A stretch of DNA of 64,000 bases from Magnetospirillum sp. WYHS-4 (GCA_039908345.1 JAMOBD010000004.1:1-64000), one strand, 5' to 3'; shown: positions 14,554 through 25,896, counted from the first letter of the stretch. Notes: a model not told the origin generated them from the sequence alone. Translations and numbers: made by a program.

Positions 14554-17500
14554 ATGTCGCGGATTCTGGGTCTGGATGTGGGAATCGGTTCGGTGGGCTG
14601 GGCGATCGTGGATTTGCCCGATATCGAACGGGAAACCGGGGAAATCGTCGGCGACTTCGCCATCCTGGAAGCCGGAAGCCGCTGCTTTCCGGTGCCCGAG
14701 GACGCGAAGACCAAGGAACTGAGCAACAAGAAGCGCCGCCAGTTCCGCGGCCAGCGCAAGGTGATCCGCCGCCGCCGGGGCCGCATGAAGGAAATCCGGG
14801 CCCTGCTTGCCGCGCAGGGCCTGCCCGCCGATCCCGGACCGGTCCGGGAGACGGAGGGCGACGCGGCCCGCCGGGCCGGCTTGGTCTGGCATCTGCGGGC
14901 CGAAGGGCTGGAACGCGAGTTGACATCCGATGAATGGGCGCGCGTCCTCATCCATCTGGCGAAACACCGGGGCTTCAAGTCGACCAGCAAACGCGACCAC
15001 GGCGACAACAACAGCGATTCCGGCAAGATGCTGTCCGCCATCAAGGCCATGGAGGGCCGCATGGTCGGCGGTACGACCGTCGGAGCGCTGCTCGCCCGCG
15101 ATCCCGACTTCGCCGACCGCAAGCGCAACCGTTCCGGCGACTACAGCCACACGCTGCCGCGCTGGCTGCTGGAGGAGGAAACGGCGAAGCTGTTCTCCGC
15201 CCAGGCCGCCCACGGCAATCCGGCCGTCGGCGAAGGGTTCGCGGCGGCCTATCTGAAGGTGGCCTTCGACCAGCGCAAGCCGCGGCATGACACCGACTCC
15301 TTAGGCGAGTGCGCCTTCGTCAAAGGCGAGAAGCGCGCCCCCCGGCAGGCGCCGTCCTTCGAACGTTTCCGCTTCCTGTCCAAGCTCAACAGCCTGCGCC
15401 TCGTGGCGCCGGGCATCCGGCCGCGCGCCTTCTCGCCGGACGAGTTGCGCAAAGCCCAAGGGCTGTTCGCCAGCCACAAGGAGATCACCTACAAGACCCT
15501 GCGCGGCAAGCTGAAGCTTCCCGAAGCCGTCCGCTTCGAAGGGGTGGTGAAGGAAAAGGAGAACAAGGACCCCGAAACCCGCAAGATCGCCTCGTTCGAA
15601 GGGACCATCGCCCTGAAGGATGCCCTGGGCGAGGCTCGCTTCTCCGCCCTGTCGCCGGAGACCCTGGACGCGGCGGCCGGGATTCTGCGCTTCGTCGACG
15701 ACCTGGATTGCCTCCGCGAAAGGCTCGCCCTCGCCGGCCTGGACGAAGGGGACGTCAAGGCCCTGACCGAACCGGCGTCGCTCAAGGCCTGGTCGGGCTT
15801 CACCGGCATCGGGCATCTGTCGACCGCCGCCTGCCGCCGTCTGCGCCCCCACCTGGAAGAAGGCCTGGTCTACAGCGACGCCTGCAACCGCGAAGGCTGG
15901 GATCACCGCGAGACCCTGGACGGCGGTCTCGACAAGGTGAACAACCCGGTGGTCGCCAAGTCGGTGCGCGAGGCCATGGGTCAGGTCAGGGTCGCGATGG
16001 CTGCGTTCAAGCCCGACTTGGTGCATCTGGAAATGGCCCGCGACCTGGGCAAGAGCCCGGAGGAACGGGACAAGATCACCAAGGGCCTGAACGAACGGAC
16101 CGCCGAACGCGAGAAGATCCGCGAGACGCTGCGCGAACTTCTGAAGAAGGAACCGAACGGCGAGGAGATGGAACGCTACGAACTGTGGTGCGAACAGAAC
16201 CATCGCTGCCCCTACACCGACGAAGCGATTCCGCCCGGCCGCTTCCTGGACGACGCCTTCCAGGTGGACCACATCCTGCCCTACTCGCGTTCGGGCGACG
16301 ATTCGTTCCGCAACAAGGTGCTCTGCACGACAAAGGCCAACCAGGAAAAGAGGAACCGCTCCGCCTGGGAATGGTTCGGCGAATCCGATCCGGAACGCTG
16401 GGCCCTGTTCGAGGCCCGCGTCGACGGCTGCAAGTCCATGCACAAGGAAAAGCGCCGCAAGCTGTTGATGCGGACCTTCGCCGACCGGGAGAAGGACTAC
16501 CGCGCCCGGCACATGAACGACACCCGCTACGCCATGCGGGTGCTGAAACGCGAGATCGAAACCCTTTGCCCGCAGTTGGAGACGAAAGAGGACGAAAAGC
16601 GCCGCCTGTTCACCCGCCCCGGCGCCGTCACCGCCTTGGCCCGTAAGGCCTGGGGCCTGAACGGCCTGAAGGCGGACGGCATCCTGGGGGATCGCGACCA
16701 CGCCCTGGATGCCATCGTGCTGGCCTGCATCAGCGAGGCCTGGCTGCAGCACCTGACCAAGCTGGCCCAGGTCAGCGAGGAAATCCGCTACGGCAAGGTG
16801 ACGGCCCGGCTGCCTACGCCGCTGGGCGCGGGGAAGGAAAACAAGGAACGCTTCCGCCAGATGGTCAAGGCCGCCGCCGAAGGCGTCTTCGTCTCGCGCT
16901 CGGAGACGCGGCGCGGGCGGGGTGGCTTTCACAACGCGACCCATTACGGATTCTCTCGGAATGACGATGGCCAGGAAGTCCAGTATGAGCGGGTTGCGGT
17001 GGTCGACCTGAAGCCGGAGGACCTGGATCGGCTCAAGGGCGATCCGGAACGCATCCGGCCCCTGCGGGAAGTCCTGACCGCCTGGCTGGCCAAGGCCGCC
17101 GACCTCAAGGTCAAGCCGGAAAAGCTGTTCAAGGACGATCCGCCGCGCATGCCGGGGGTCAACGGCCCGGTACTGCGCCGGGTGCGGCTGGAACGCAAGA
17201 AGGCCCAGAGCGGCATCAAGATCCCGCGCGGCGATGCCCAGGTCCATGTGGACATGGATTCCCTGGTCCGCACCGACGTCTTCGAGAAGGGCGGGAAATA
17301 CTACCTGGTGCCGGTCTACGCCTGGCAGGTCGCCACGATGGCGGAACCGCCCATGCGGGCGATCGTCGCCGCCAAACCGGAAGACCAGTGGGAGACGCTG
17401 GACAAAGCCCATGTCTTCCACTTCAGCCTGCATCCGGATGCCTATGTCAAAGCTCGCAACAGGACGGGCGAGGTCTTCGAGGGATACTACGTTGGGGTCG

Positions 17501-17670
17501 ACCGGGCCACGGGAGGCTTGACGCTTCGCCCCCATGACGGAAACGGAAAGCCGGCCCGTCCTGGAACCCGGCTCCTCGCCGAATTCAAGAAGTTCCACGT
17601 CGACCGCTTCGGCCGCCTGCACGAAATCGAGAAGGAGCCCCGGATATGGCGTGGCGCGGTGTGGTCCTGA
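14554..17670 (+). CDS. cas9: CRISPR-associated endonuclease Cas9, type II-C
   Basis: 1038 residues, the compact II-C size. RuvC-I is ILGLDVGIGSVGWAIVD with Asp8. The arginine-rich bridge helix (KKRRQFRGQRKVIRRRRGR) covers residues 59-78. RuvC-II is HLEMARD with Glu493. The HNH domain starts at CPYTDEAI and has VDHILPYSRSG with His573 and RNKVLC with Asn587. RuvC-III is RDHALDAIVLA with His716 and Asp719. All catalytic residues are intact, so both strands should be cut. The remaining 300 residues are the PAM-interacting region. I chose the ATG with AAAGGA seven bases upstream; an ATG six codons earlier is possible. It overlaps cas1 by 25 bases. The PAM cannot be read from the sequence. Confidence 0.97.
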   Translation: MSRILGLDVGIGSVGWAIVDLPDIERETGEIVGDFAILEAGSRCFPVPEDAKTKELSNKKRRQFRGQRKVIRRRRGRMKEIRALLAAQGLPADPGPVRETEGDAARRAGLVWHLRAEGLERELTSDEWARVLIHLAKHRGFKSTSKRDHGDNNSDSGKMLSAIKAMEGRMVGGTTVGALLARDPDFADRKRNRSGDYSHTLPRWLLEEETAKLFSAQAAHGNPAVGEGFAAAYLKVAFDQRKPRHDTDSLGECAFVKGEKRAPRQAPSFERFRFLSKLNSLRLVAPGIRPRAFSPDELRKAQGLFASHKEITYKTLRGKLKLPEAVRFEGVVKEKENKDPETRKIASFEGTIALKDALGEARFSALSPETLDAAAGILRFVDDLDCLRERLALAGLDEGDVKALTEPASLKAWSGFTGIGHLSTAACRRLRPHLEEGLVYSDACNREGWDHRETLDGGLDKVNNPVVAKSVREAMGQVRVAMAAFKPDLVHLEMARDLGKSPEERDKITKGLNERTAEREKIRETLRELLKKEPNGEEMERYELWCEQNHRCPYTDEAIPPGRFLDDAFQVDHILPYSRSGDDSFRNKVLCTTKANQEKRNRSAWEWFGESDPERWALFEARVDGCKSMHKEKRRKLLMRTFADREKDYRARHMNDTRYAMRVLKREIETLCPQLETKEDEKRRLFTRPGAVTALARKAWGLNGLKADGILGDRDHALDAIVLACISEAWLQHLTKLAQVSEEIRYGKVTARLPTPLGAGKENKERFRQMVKAAAEGVFVSRSETRRGRGGFHNATHYGFSRNDDGQEVQYERVAVVDLKPEDLDRLKGDPERIRPLREVLTAWLAKAADLKVKPEKLFKDDPPRMPGVNGPVLRRVRLERKKAQSGIKIPRGDAQVHVDMDSLVRTDVFEKGGKYYLVPVYAWQVATMAEPPMRAIVAAKPEDQWETLDKAHVFHFSLHPDAYVKARNRTGEVFEGYYVGVDRATGGLTLRPHDGNGKPARPGTRLLAEFKKFHVDRFGRLHEIEKEPRIWRGAVWS

Positions 17671-18548
17671 CCCGGCCGGCCGCCCTGTCCCTGGACGGCG
17701 GCTGTTGCCTGGTGGACAGCGAGGACGGGGCGATCCGCCTGGCCTTCGAGGACATCTCCTACCTGGTGCTCGACACCCAGCGGGTGAGCTTGACCGGCGC
17801 CCTGCTGGCCCGCTTTGCGGAAGAGAAGGTGCTGCTTGTCGCCTGTGACGGCAGCCACCTTCCCACGGGTGCCTTGTTGCCCCTGCAAGGACACCATCGC
17901 CAGACCGAATCCTTGCGCCTGCAACTGGCGGCGCCTGAGGGGCTCAAGGGAAAGCTCTGGCAACGTCTGATCCGCGCCAAGATTCTCAACCAGGGCCGCG
18001 TGCTGGAAGCGGTGAAGGGCGACGGGGCGGGACGGGCCTTCCGGGCCATGGCGGAACGGGTCCAACCGGGCGATCCCGACAACGTGGAAGCCCGGGCCGC
18101 CCGCGACCACTTCGGCGGCCTGTTCGACGACTTCCGCCGCCAGCCTCAGGACGGCGATCCGCGCAATTCCATGCTGAACTACGCCTACGCCATCTTGCGG
18201 GCCGGCATCGCCCGCGGCCTGGCGGCGCAGGGCTTCCACCCGGCGCTGGGCATCCATCACGACGGCGTCGGCAACGCCTTCAACCTCGCCGACGACCTGA
18301 TCGAGCCCTGGCGCCCTTTGGCCGACTTGCATGTGGTCCGCCACCTGGAACGGCGCGCGGACGAAGGGGAGGATCTGACGGTCGCCGACCGGCGCGAACT
18401 GGCTCGCCTGTTGGTCGCGGAGGCCCGCTTCGGTGACGAAACGACATCGGTCGTCACCGGCATCGAACGCATGGCGGACGGCCTGGCGGCGGCCTTCCGG
18501 CGCAAGAACCCGGCCCTGCTGCCCCTGCCGGAGCCGGTGGTTCCGTGA
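17646..18548 (+). CDS. cas1: CRISPR-associated endonuclease Cas1
   Basis: 300 residues of the type II Cas1 family. The metal-binding catalytic residues are visible: Glu148 in NVEARAARDHF, His205 in GIHHDGVGNAFNLADDLIEPWRP (cited by position), and Glu220 in DLIEPWRP. With Cas2 it forms the integrase that inserts new spacers. Its start lies inside the cas9 3' end and its stop overlaps an alternative cas2 GTG, so the three genes are one tightly coupled operon. No csn2 or cas4 is present, which defines subtype II-C. Confidence 0.97.
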   Translation: MAWRGVVLTRPAALSLDGGCCLVDSEDGAIRLAFEDISYLVLDTQRVSLTGALLARFAEEKVLLVACDGSHLPTGALLPLQGHHRQTESLRLQLAAPEGLKGKLWQRLIRAKILNQGRVLEAVKGDGAGRAFRAMAERVQPGDPDNVEARAARDHFGGLFDDFRRQPQDGDPRNSMLNYAYAILRAGIARGLAAQGFHPALGIHHDGVGNAFNLADDLIEPWRPLADLHVVRHLERRADEGEDLTVADRRELARLLVAEARFGDETTSVVTGIERMADGLAAAFRRKNPALLPLPEPVVP

Positions 18549-18568
18549 GCGTCGAGGAGGCCCGCTTC

Positions 18569-18874
18569 ATGTGGCTGTTCTGTTTCTTCGACCTTCCGGT
18601 GAAGATGAAGGAGGAGCGGCGCGCCGCCACCCGCTTCCGCAACTACCTGCTGGGCGATGGATTCAACATGCTGCAGTACTCGGTCTACGTCCGGGTGGTC
18701 CGAGACCAGGATGGCGCCGACAAGCACATGGCCCGGCTGACCCGCAACATGCCGAGGAAGGGTAGCGTGCGCGCCCTCATCGTCACCGAACGCCAGTACG
18801 CCCGCATGAAGACCCTGCTGGGCGAGAAGAAAGCACACGAGAAACCAGCCGGGGATCAGTTGCTGCTGTTGTGA
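18569..18874 (+). CDS. cas2: CRISPR-associated protein Cas2
   Basis: 101 residues beginning MWLFCFFDLPVKMKEERRAA, the standard type II Cas2 start with the conserved FFDLP and Asp8. The ferredoxin-like fold continues through MLQYSVYVRVV and KGSVRALIVTERQY. It is the structural partner of Cas1 in spacer integration. I prefer this ATG because GAGGAGG lies nine bases upstream. An in-frame GTG eight codons earlier overlaps the cas1 stop by four bases and is the alternative. It is the last cas gene before the array. Confidence 0.95.
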   Translation: MWLFCFFDLPVKMKEERRAATRFRNYLLGDGFNMLQYSVYVRVVRDQDGADKHMARLTRNMPRKGSVRALIVTERQYARMKTLLGEKKAHEKPAGDQLLLL

Positions 18875-18890
18875 AGCTCCACCCCTCGAG

Positions 18891-18933
18891 AAAAATTCCC
18901 CCTGAGACCGGTTATATCCGGTTTCTCAGGGGG
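18891..18933 (-). terminator. Terminator of the leftward pre-crRNA transcript
   Basis: A 10-bp stem (CCCCCTGAGA / TCTCAGGGGG) with an inner CCGG/CCGG stem and a TTATAT loop lies between cas2 and the first repeat. On the minus strand it is followed by GGGAATTTTTCTC, a U-tract. On the plus strand it is followed by TTATAGAGAAAGG. The U-tract makes it a better terminator for transcription coming from the array, though it may also stop the cas operon. Confidence 0.72.
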
Positions 18934-18946
18934 TTATAGAGAAAGG

Positions 18947-21245
18947 AGCTTAGCAAAGGGAAGGCCGGGGGGAAACCACGGCCAAAGGGAAGGCCGGGGG
19001 GAAACCACGGCCAGATGACCGATGCGCTGCTCGTATTCGAGAGCTTAGCAAAGGGAAGGCCGGGGGGAAACCACGGCAGATTGCGTCAGGGCCGCAGAGA
19101 TGTCATCAGCTTAGCAAAGGGAAGGCCGGGGGGAAACCACGGCCGAGATGGTCAAGGGGCCGCCGATCAGGTCAGCTTAGCAAAGGGAAGGCCGGGGGGA
19201 AACCACGGCGGGCATCTCCGAATGGCGCAGGGCGTAGAAAGCTTAGCAAAGGGAAGGCCGGGGGGAAACCACGGCGGACGCAAAAGGCGCGGCCCGCATC
19301 GCCGGAGCTTAGCAAAGGGAAGGCCGGGGGGAAACCACGGCGCTCGGCCTCGTGACGGCCAACTAACCCCAAGCTTAGCAAAGGGAAGGCCGGGGGGAAA
19401 CCACGGCCTTCATTCGTCGATCCATGCCAGGGTCGACAGCTTAGCAAAGGGAAGGCCGGGGGGAAACCACGGCCGTTGGAGATCAGCATCGTTTCCGTCC
19501 CGGAGCTTAGCAAAGGGAAGGCCGGGGGGAAACCACGGCCGTCCTGGTATTGGGAACACGTGATCGACGAGCTTAGCAAAGGGAAGGCCGGGGGGAAACC
19601 ACGGCCCCGTCCCAATTGACCGTGTCGTTGGTAAGAGCTTAGCAAAGGGAAGGCCGGGGGGAAACCACGGCGGACGGTGAGGGCGCCAATGAGCTTAGCA
19701 AAGGGAAGGCCGGGGGGAAACCACGGCTCGAACAGGTCGAACATGGCATGGCCCGCAAGCTTAGCAAAGGGAAGGCCGGGGGGAAACCACGGCGCGGGTC
19801 GCCGCCCAAGTGACGGTGGTGGCAGCTTAGCAAAGGGAAGGCCGGGGGGAAACCACGGCTCACTTCGGGCGCGGCTATCACGCCGTCATAGCTTAGCAAA
19901 GGGAAGGCCGGGGGGAAACCACGGCGGGCGGGGATCGGCGCCCCGCTAGGCAATGAGCTTAGCAAAGGGAAGGCCGGGGGGAAACCACGGCCGCGGCCGT
20001 AACGGGGCCGTCTACTGGTATAGCTTAGCAAAGGGAAGGCCGGGGGGAAACCACGGCACAAAGGGCTGTACGGTGGGCGAGGATCAGAGCTTAGCAAAGG
20101 GAAGGCCGGGGGGAAACCACGGCGCAGCGCGAGGAGACGCGGGAAACCCTCATAGCTTAGCAAAGGGAAGGCCGGGGGGAAACCACGGCGGTTTGGACGA
20201 TACCTTGCAGCTTGGCTTGAGCTTAGCAAAGGGAAGGCCGGGGGGAAACCACGGCCTGGCTCCTCCCCCCTTCGGCCTTGTGTTCAGCTTAGCAAAGGGA
20301 AGGCCGGGGGGAAACCACGGCGCATGGCCGAACCTCCCGGCGGGGACGCGGAGCTTAGCAAAGGGAAGGCCGGGGGGAAACCACGGCCCTGCGCCTCAAG
20401 CCCTACCACGACCCCGTAGCTTAGCAAAGGGAAGGCCGGGGGGAAACCACGGCCATGGCGCGGGCCACAGATCGTCGGCGCCGAGCTTAGCAAAGGGAAG
20501 GCCGGGGGGAAACCACGGCTCGCGGACGCACAGGGCCCGCAACCCCGGCAGCTTAGCAAAGGGAAGGCCGGGGGGAAACCACGGCACACAGCCTGCAAGG
20601 GCATCCTCCGCCGCGAGCTTAGCAAAGGGAAGGCCGGGGGGAAACCACGGCCCTGATCATTGAGCGGAAATGCCGGCGTCCAGCTTAGCAAAGGGAAGGC
20701 CGGGGGGAAACCACGGCTCGATGGCACCAACGGGGCCACCGACACCGAGCTTAGCAAAGGGAAGGCCGGGGGGAAACCACGGCTGATGGTGATCTCGGCC
20801 GAAGCAAGCTTGCAGCTTAGCAAAGGGAAGGCCGGGGGGAAACCACGGCCGAAATCACCAGCCCGATCATGTCGACCGGAGCTTAGCAAAGGGAAGGCCG
20901 GGGGGAAACCACGGCCCGCTGCCGCCCATCGTCGCGTCGGTCATAAGCTTAGCAAAGGGAAGGCCGGGGGGAAACCACGGCGCGGCGGAGGATGCCCTTG
21001 CAGGCCGTGTTAGCTTAGCAAAGGGAAGGCCGGGGGGAAACCACGGCCAACTTGTCCCGAGCCATTCGATACTGCGGAGCTTAGCAAAGGGAAGGCCGGG
21101 GGGAAACCACGGCCGGCCTGGAAGGATGGGAAGTGATGGCTTCAGCTTAGCAAAGGGAAGGCCGGGGGGAAACCACGGCTGACCCACCCCCTACCGGCAG
21201 CCCGTCGTCAGCTTAGCAAAGGGAAGGCCGGGGGGAAACCACGGC
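18947..21245 (-). CRISPR. Type II-C CRISPR array, 35 full repeats + 1 truncated repeat, 34 spacers
   Basis: The repeat is 36 nt. Its crRNA-sense (minus strand) form begins GCCGTGGTTTCCCCCCGGCC and ends TTTGCTAAGCT. No base differences were seen among the full copies. Full copies start at 18947, then at 19042 and every 66 bases to 19636, then at 19692 and every 66 bases to 21210. Spacers are 30 nt except one of 20 nt (19672-19691). A 29-nt truncated repeat directly follows the first copy with no spacer. The minus strand is taken as crRNA sense because the tracrRNA anti-repeat, the U-tract terminator on the cas2 side and the TGCTA motif at the repeat end agree. The spacer at 20586-20615 is nearly the reverse complement of the one at 20982-21011. 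Confidence 0.98.
18983..19011 (-). repeat. Truncated, spacer-less CRISPR repeat copy
   Basis: 29 nt identical to positions 8-36 of the plus-strand repeat, abutting the preceding full repeat with no spacer between. In crRNA sense it lacks the last seven bases (CTAAGCT), that is, the end carrying the extended -10. It lies at the cas2-proximal end, probably the leader-distal end. Confidence 0.9.
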
Positions 21246-21341
21246 GGCAAGGCGCTGCAGGGCCATCGCGCCTCTGTTGACAGGGCCGGCGCACGGGCCC
21301 ATCATCCGGCCAGACTATCTCCACCGCTCTTGCCCGCCGCC

Positions 21342-21914
21342 ATGGCGGCCCTGCTTCTGGCCTCGCCCTTCGCCTTCGCCCAGGAAGTGGGACAGGGGAC
21401 CTTGAATGCCATGGTTTATAAGCCCGTGCCCGAAAGCCGGACCGTCAGTGTCCGCCCGATGGATAATTCGGACGAGAACCTGGTTCTGCAAGCCGAACTG
21501 GTGAGGGTGCTGCAGGCCAAGGGCTACACGGTGGTCAAGGATGCTCCCCTGGTTCTCGTCTTCGAGACGCGCGACGAAGCCGGTTCCTGGTCGGACGGCG
21601 GCCGCCGCACCTTGCTGGAACTGCAGGCTTCCGGCGGCGGCATCGGCGGGGACACTCAGCGCGCCCGCATCAACGTCTTCGACAGCCAAGCCGGCGGCCT
21701 GTTCAATGAAGGCCAGGGCGGCACCCGGGTTGTGACTCCGGACCGTTACCGGCTCGACCTGACGCTGGAGGAAAAGGGGCAGCGCCTCTGGCAGGGCTGG
21801 GCCACCGCGGAAACCCGCCTGGGATCGTCGGTCGCCGCCAGCAAGCCCATGATCGGTCCTCTGGTCGACAACATCGGCCGCACGGTCCGCCGCCAAGCCA
21901 TCACCATTCCTTGA
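21342..21914 (+). CDS. Predicted periplasmic protein, DUF4136-like character
   Basis: 190 residues. A short signal peptide (MAALLLASPFAFAQ) is followed by a mature part with MVYKPVPESRTVSV, then LVLQAELVRVLQAKGYTVV, LVLVFETR and RLWQGWATAET. A variable-domain lipoprotein-like fold with 'RG(Y)' in the middle and LW-x-GWA near the end resembles DUF4136 proteins, but this is a loose match. There is no lipobox Cys. A TTG four codons earlier is an alternative start. It begins 96 bases after the last CRISPR repeat; a TTGACA (21277-21282) in the gap may be its -35. It is followed by hisZ. Confidence 0.65.
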   Translation: MAALLLASPFAFAQEVGQGTLNAMVYKPVPESRTVSVRPMDNSDENLVLQAELVRVLQAKGYTVVKDAPLVLVFETRDEAGSWSDGGRRTLLELQASGGGIGGDTQRARINVFDSQAGGLFNEGQGGTRVVTPDRYRLDLTLEEKGQRLWQGWATAETRLGSSVAASKPMIGPLVDNIGRTVRRQAITIP

Positions 21915-21956
21915 CCTCTTGAAGGTAGGTGGCGTTCGCCGCCCCATCGAGTGACC

Positions 21957-24432
<2,476 letters not shown>

Positions 24433-24511
24433 GGCCGGGCCCCAGGCCGCCGTCGAGGCGGCCGTCTCGGGCATGCTGACCGGGCCCCTTGGTCATTCCT
24501 TTTTCCGGGTT

Positions 24512-24706
24512 CTAGACCAGGGCCCGGACCTCGTCCTGTTTGGCCATCAGCCCCGCCCGGACCGCCAACAGCATCTCATGCAGAGCGTCTCGCTGAACGT
24601 GATCGCTTGCCATCACGGCATGGGTGGTCGGATCGCGCAACAGGTCGTCCAGGGCCGGCTCGCGGCCCGCACGGCACAGCAGATACTCCGGGGTTCCGTA
24701 AGCCAT
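24512..24706 (-). CDS. Small hypothetical protein (64 aa)
   Basis: The protein begins MAYGTPEYLLCRAGREPALD and continues with DLLRDPTTHAVMASD, then a helical C-terminus ending ALV. GGAAGG lies nine bases before the ATG, and the frame is clean. I do not recognise a family. Composition suggests a small soluble helical protein. It is monocistronic, facing purA. Confidence 0.65.
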   Translation of the reverse strand: MAYGTPEYLLCRAGREPALDDLLRDPTTHAVMASDHVQRDALHEMLLAVRAGLMAKQDEVRALV

Positions 24707-24819
24707 CTTGTTGTCCTTCCCTGTCCCTGTCCCAATTCATGGCGCCGCGAGGGCCCGCCTTCCCGATATGGGGCCCGACGAAGGGATGGCAACCGCCTCC
24801 GGGAATTAGTTTTCCGGGA

Positions 24820-25557
24820 TCACGGCTTCGTGACTGGGTCAAGGCGGCCGACGGCCTCGATACGGCCGGTCTCCCGATCCTGGACCAGAAGCGCCAGCCC
24901 TGCCGAGGGAGACCTCGGCGACACGATTCGGCGCTCGCCCGCGCCACCCTCCCAGCTTCCCAGGAAATCCACCCCCCGAACCACGTTGCGGTTGCGGATC
25001 GTCCGCCCCTGATTTTCGCCGCGTCGGACCTGGGTAAGGTGTTCGTCGTCGTAGGCGACCAGCCAGAGATCCCAGCCGGCACCGCTTCCCGTCAGCGCGG
25101 GAAGCCGGGCGATGACCTCTTCGGGTCCCTGGCGACGCAATTCCACCGCCGGCGACCGGGCTTCCCGCTCACGGCGCCGGAGAAGAGCCTCGTCAACCGT
25201 CGTCCGGTCGGTTCCGGCCGTCTGCACGGCCCCCGCCACCACCATTTGCGGGGTATAGACATAGGGCAGATTGAAGAGTTTCGCGTAGTTCCTTTGTCGA
25301 TGGGTGTTGTCGGGTGTCGCGTAGGGGTCCTTCCATCCCAAGTAGTCCCAATAGTCGACGTGAAAGGAGAGGGCGAGGACCTCGGGACGGCCGGCCAATT
25401 CGGAGAGGTAGGCGTCGGCAGGCGGACAGGAGGAACAGCCCTGGGAGGTGAAGAGTTCCACCACCGTAGCCGAACGTTCTTCAGCGCGCAGTCCGGACAA
25501 GGGACTCCACGGCATGAGCAGCAGCGCGGCAACGATGATCTCGGTTCGCGTTCCCAT
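24820..25557 (-). CDS. DUF1223 secreted thioredoxin-like protein
   Basis: 245 residues. Signal peptide MGTRTEIIVAALLLMPWSPLSG, then VVELFTSQGCSSCPPADAYLSEL with a CxxC (GCSSCPP), the hallmark of DUF1223. It continues with SFHVDYWDYLGWKDPYA and RQRNYAKLFNLPYVYTPQMVV (cited by content), which match the family. The fold is thioredoxin-like; the role is unknown, possibly periplasmic redox. I start where the signal peptide begins; a Met 12 codons earlier is less likely. It ends facing the small hypothetical gene on the same strand. Confidence 0.88.
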   Translation of the reverse strand: MGTRTEIIVAALLLMPWSPLSGLRAEERSATVVELFTSQGCSSCPPADAYLSELAGRPEVLALSFHVDYWDYLGWKDPYATPDNTHRQRNYAKLFNLPYVYTPQMVVAGAVQTAGTDRTTVDEALLRRREREARSPAVELRRQGPEEVIARLPALTGSGAGWDLWLVAYDDEHLTQVRRGENQGRTIRNRNVVRGVDFLGSWEGGAGERRIVSPRSPSAGLALLVQDRETGRIEAVGRLDPVTKP

Positions 25558-25692
25558 GCCTCCAAGGTGGCAGGGACCGGAGATGGCCGCCAATCACATG
25601 GTGGTGACCGGAGCACGCCGGGGGAAAGCGGGGTTTCCCCTTTGCATCGTCGACAGGTTTCCGCTAACTTGCCGTCGTCCTCGATGGACTTG

Positions 25693-25769
<77 letters not shown>

Positions 25770-25780
25770 TTAGATTCAAT

Positions 25781-25807
25781 GGGTTAGGCCGAAGGGCCTA
25801 GCCCCTT
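25781..25807 (+). terminator. Terminator of tRNA-Arg
   Basis: GGGTTAGGCC-GAAG-GGCCTAGCCC, a 10-bp stem with one G-T pair, followed by CTTTCGG, 12 bases after the tRNA. Confidence 0.75.
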
Positions 25808-25896
25808 TCGGCTTGCTGGACCTTCAATTCACGGTACTACCGGAAGCCAAAGGCAGTTCTGGCGCCCGCAAGGGAATGGCGGTCCTTGAACTCGCC

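Noticed and set aside
15301-17622. 773-codon minus-strand frame
   Set aside because: It is antisense to cas9, a GC-rich shadow with no family motif or ribosome-binding site.
19015-20889. Long frames on both strands coding repeats such as SLAKGRPGGNHG or RGFPPAFPLLS
   Set aside because: The 66-base CRISPR unit is exactly 22 codons, so the repeats stay in frame and look like repeat proteins. They are translations of the array.
21246-21341. A further degenerate repeat at the right end of the array
   Set aside because: Sequence after 21245 shows no similarity to the repeat; it may hold the leader, but no AT-rich leader could be recognised.
24445-24463. GGCCGCC/GGCGGCC hairpin after purA as a terminator
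   Set aside because: The stem is short and there is no T-tract after it; it may be chance in this GC-rich DNA.
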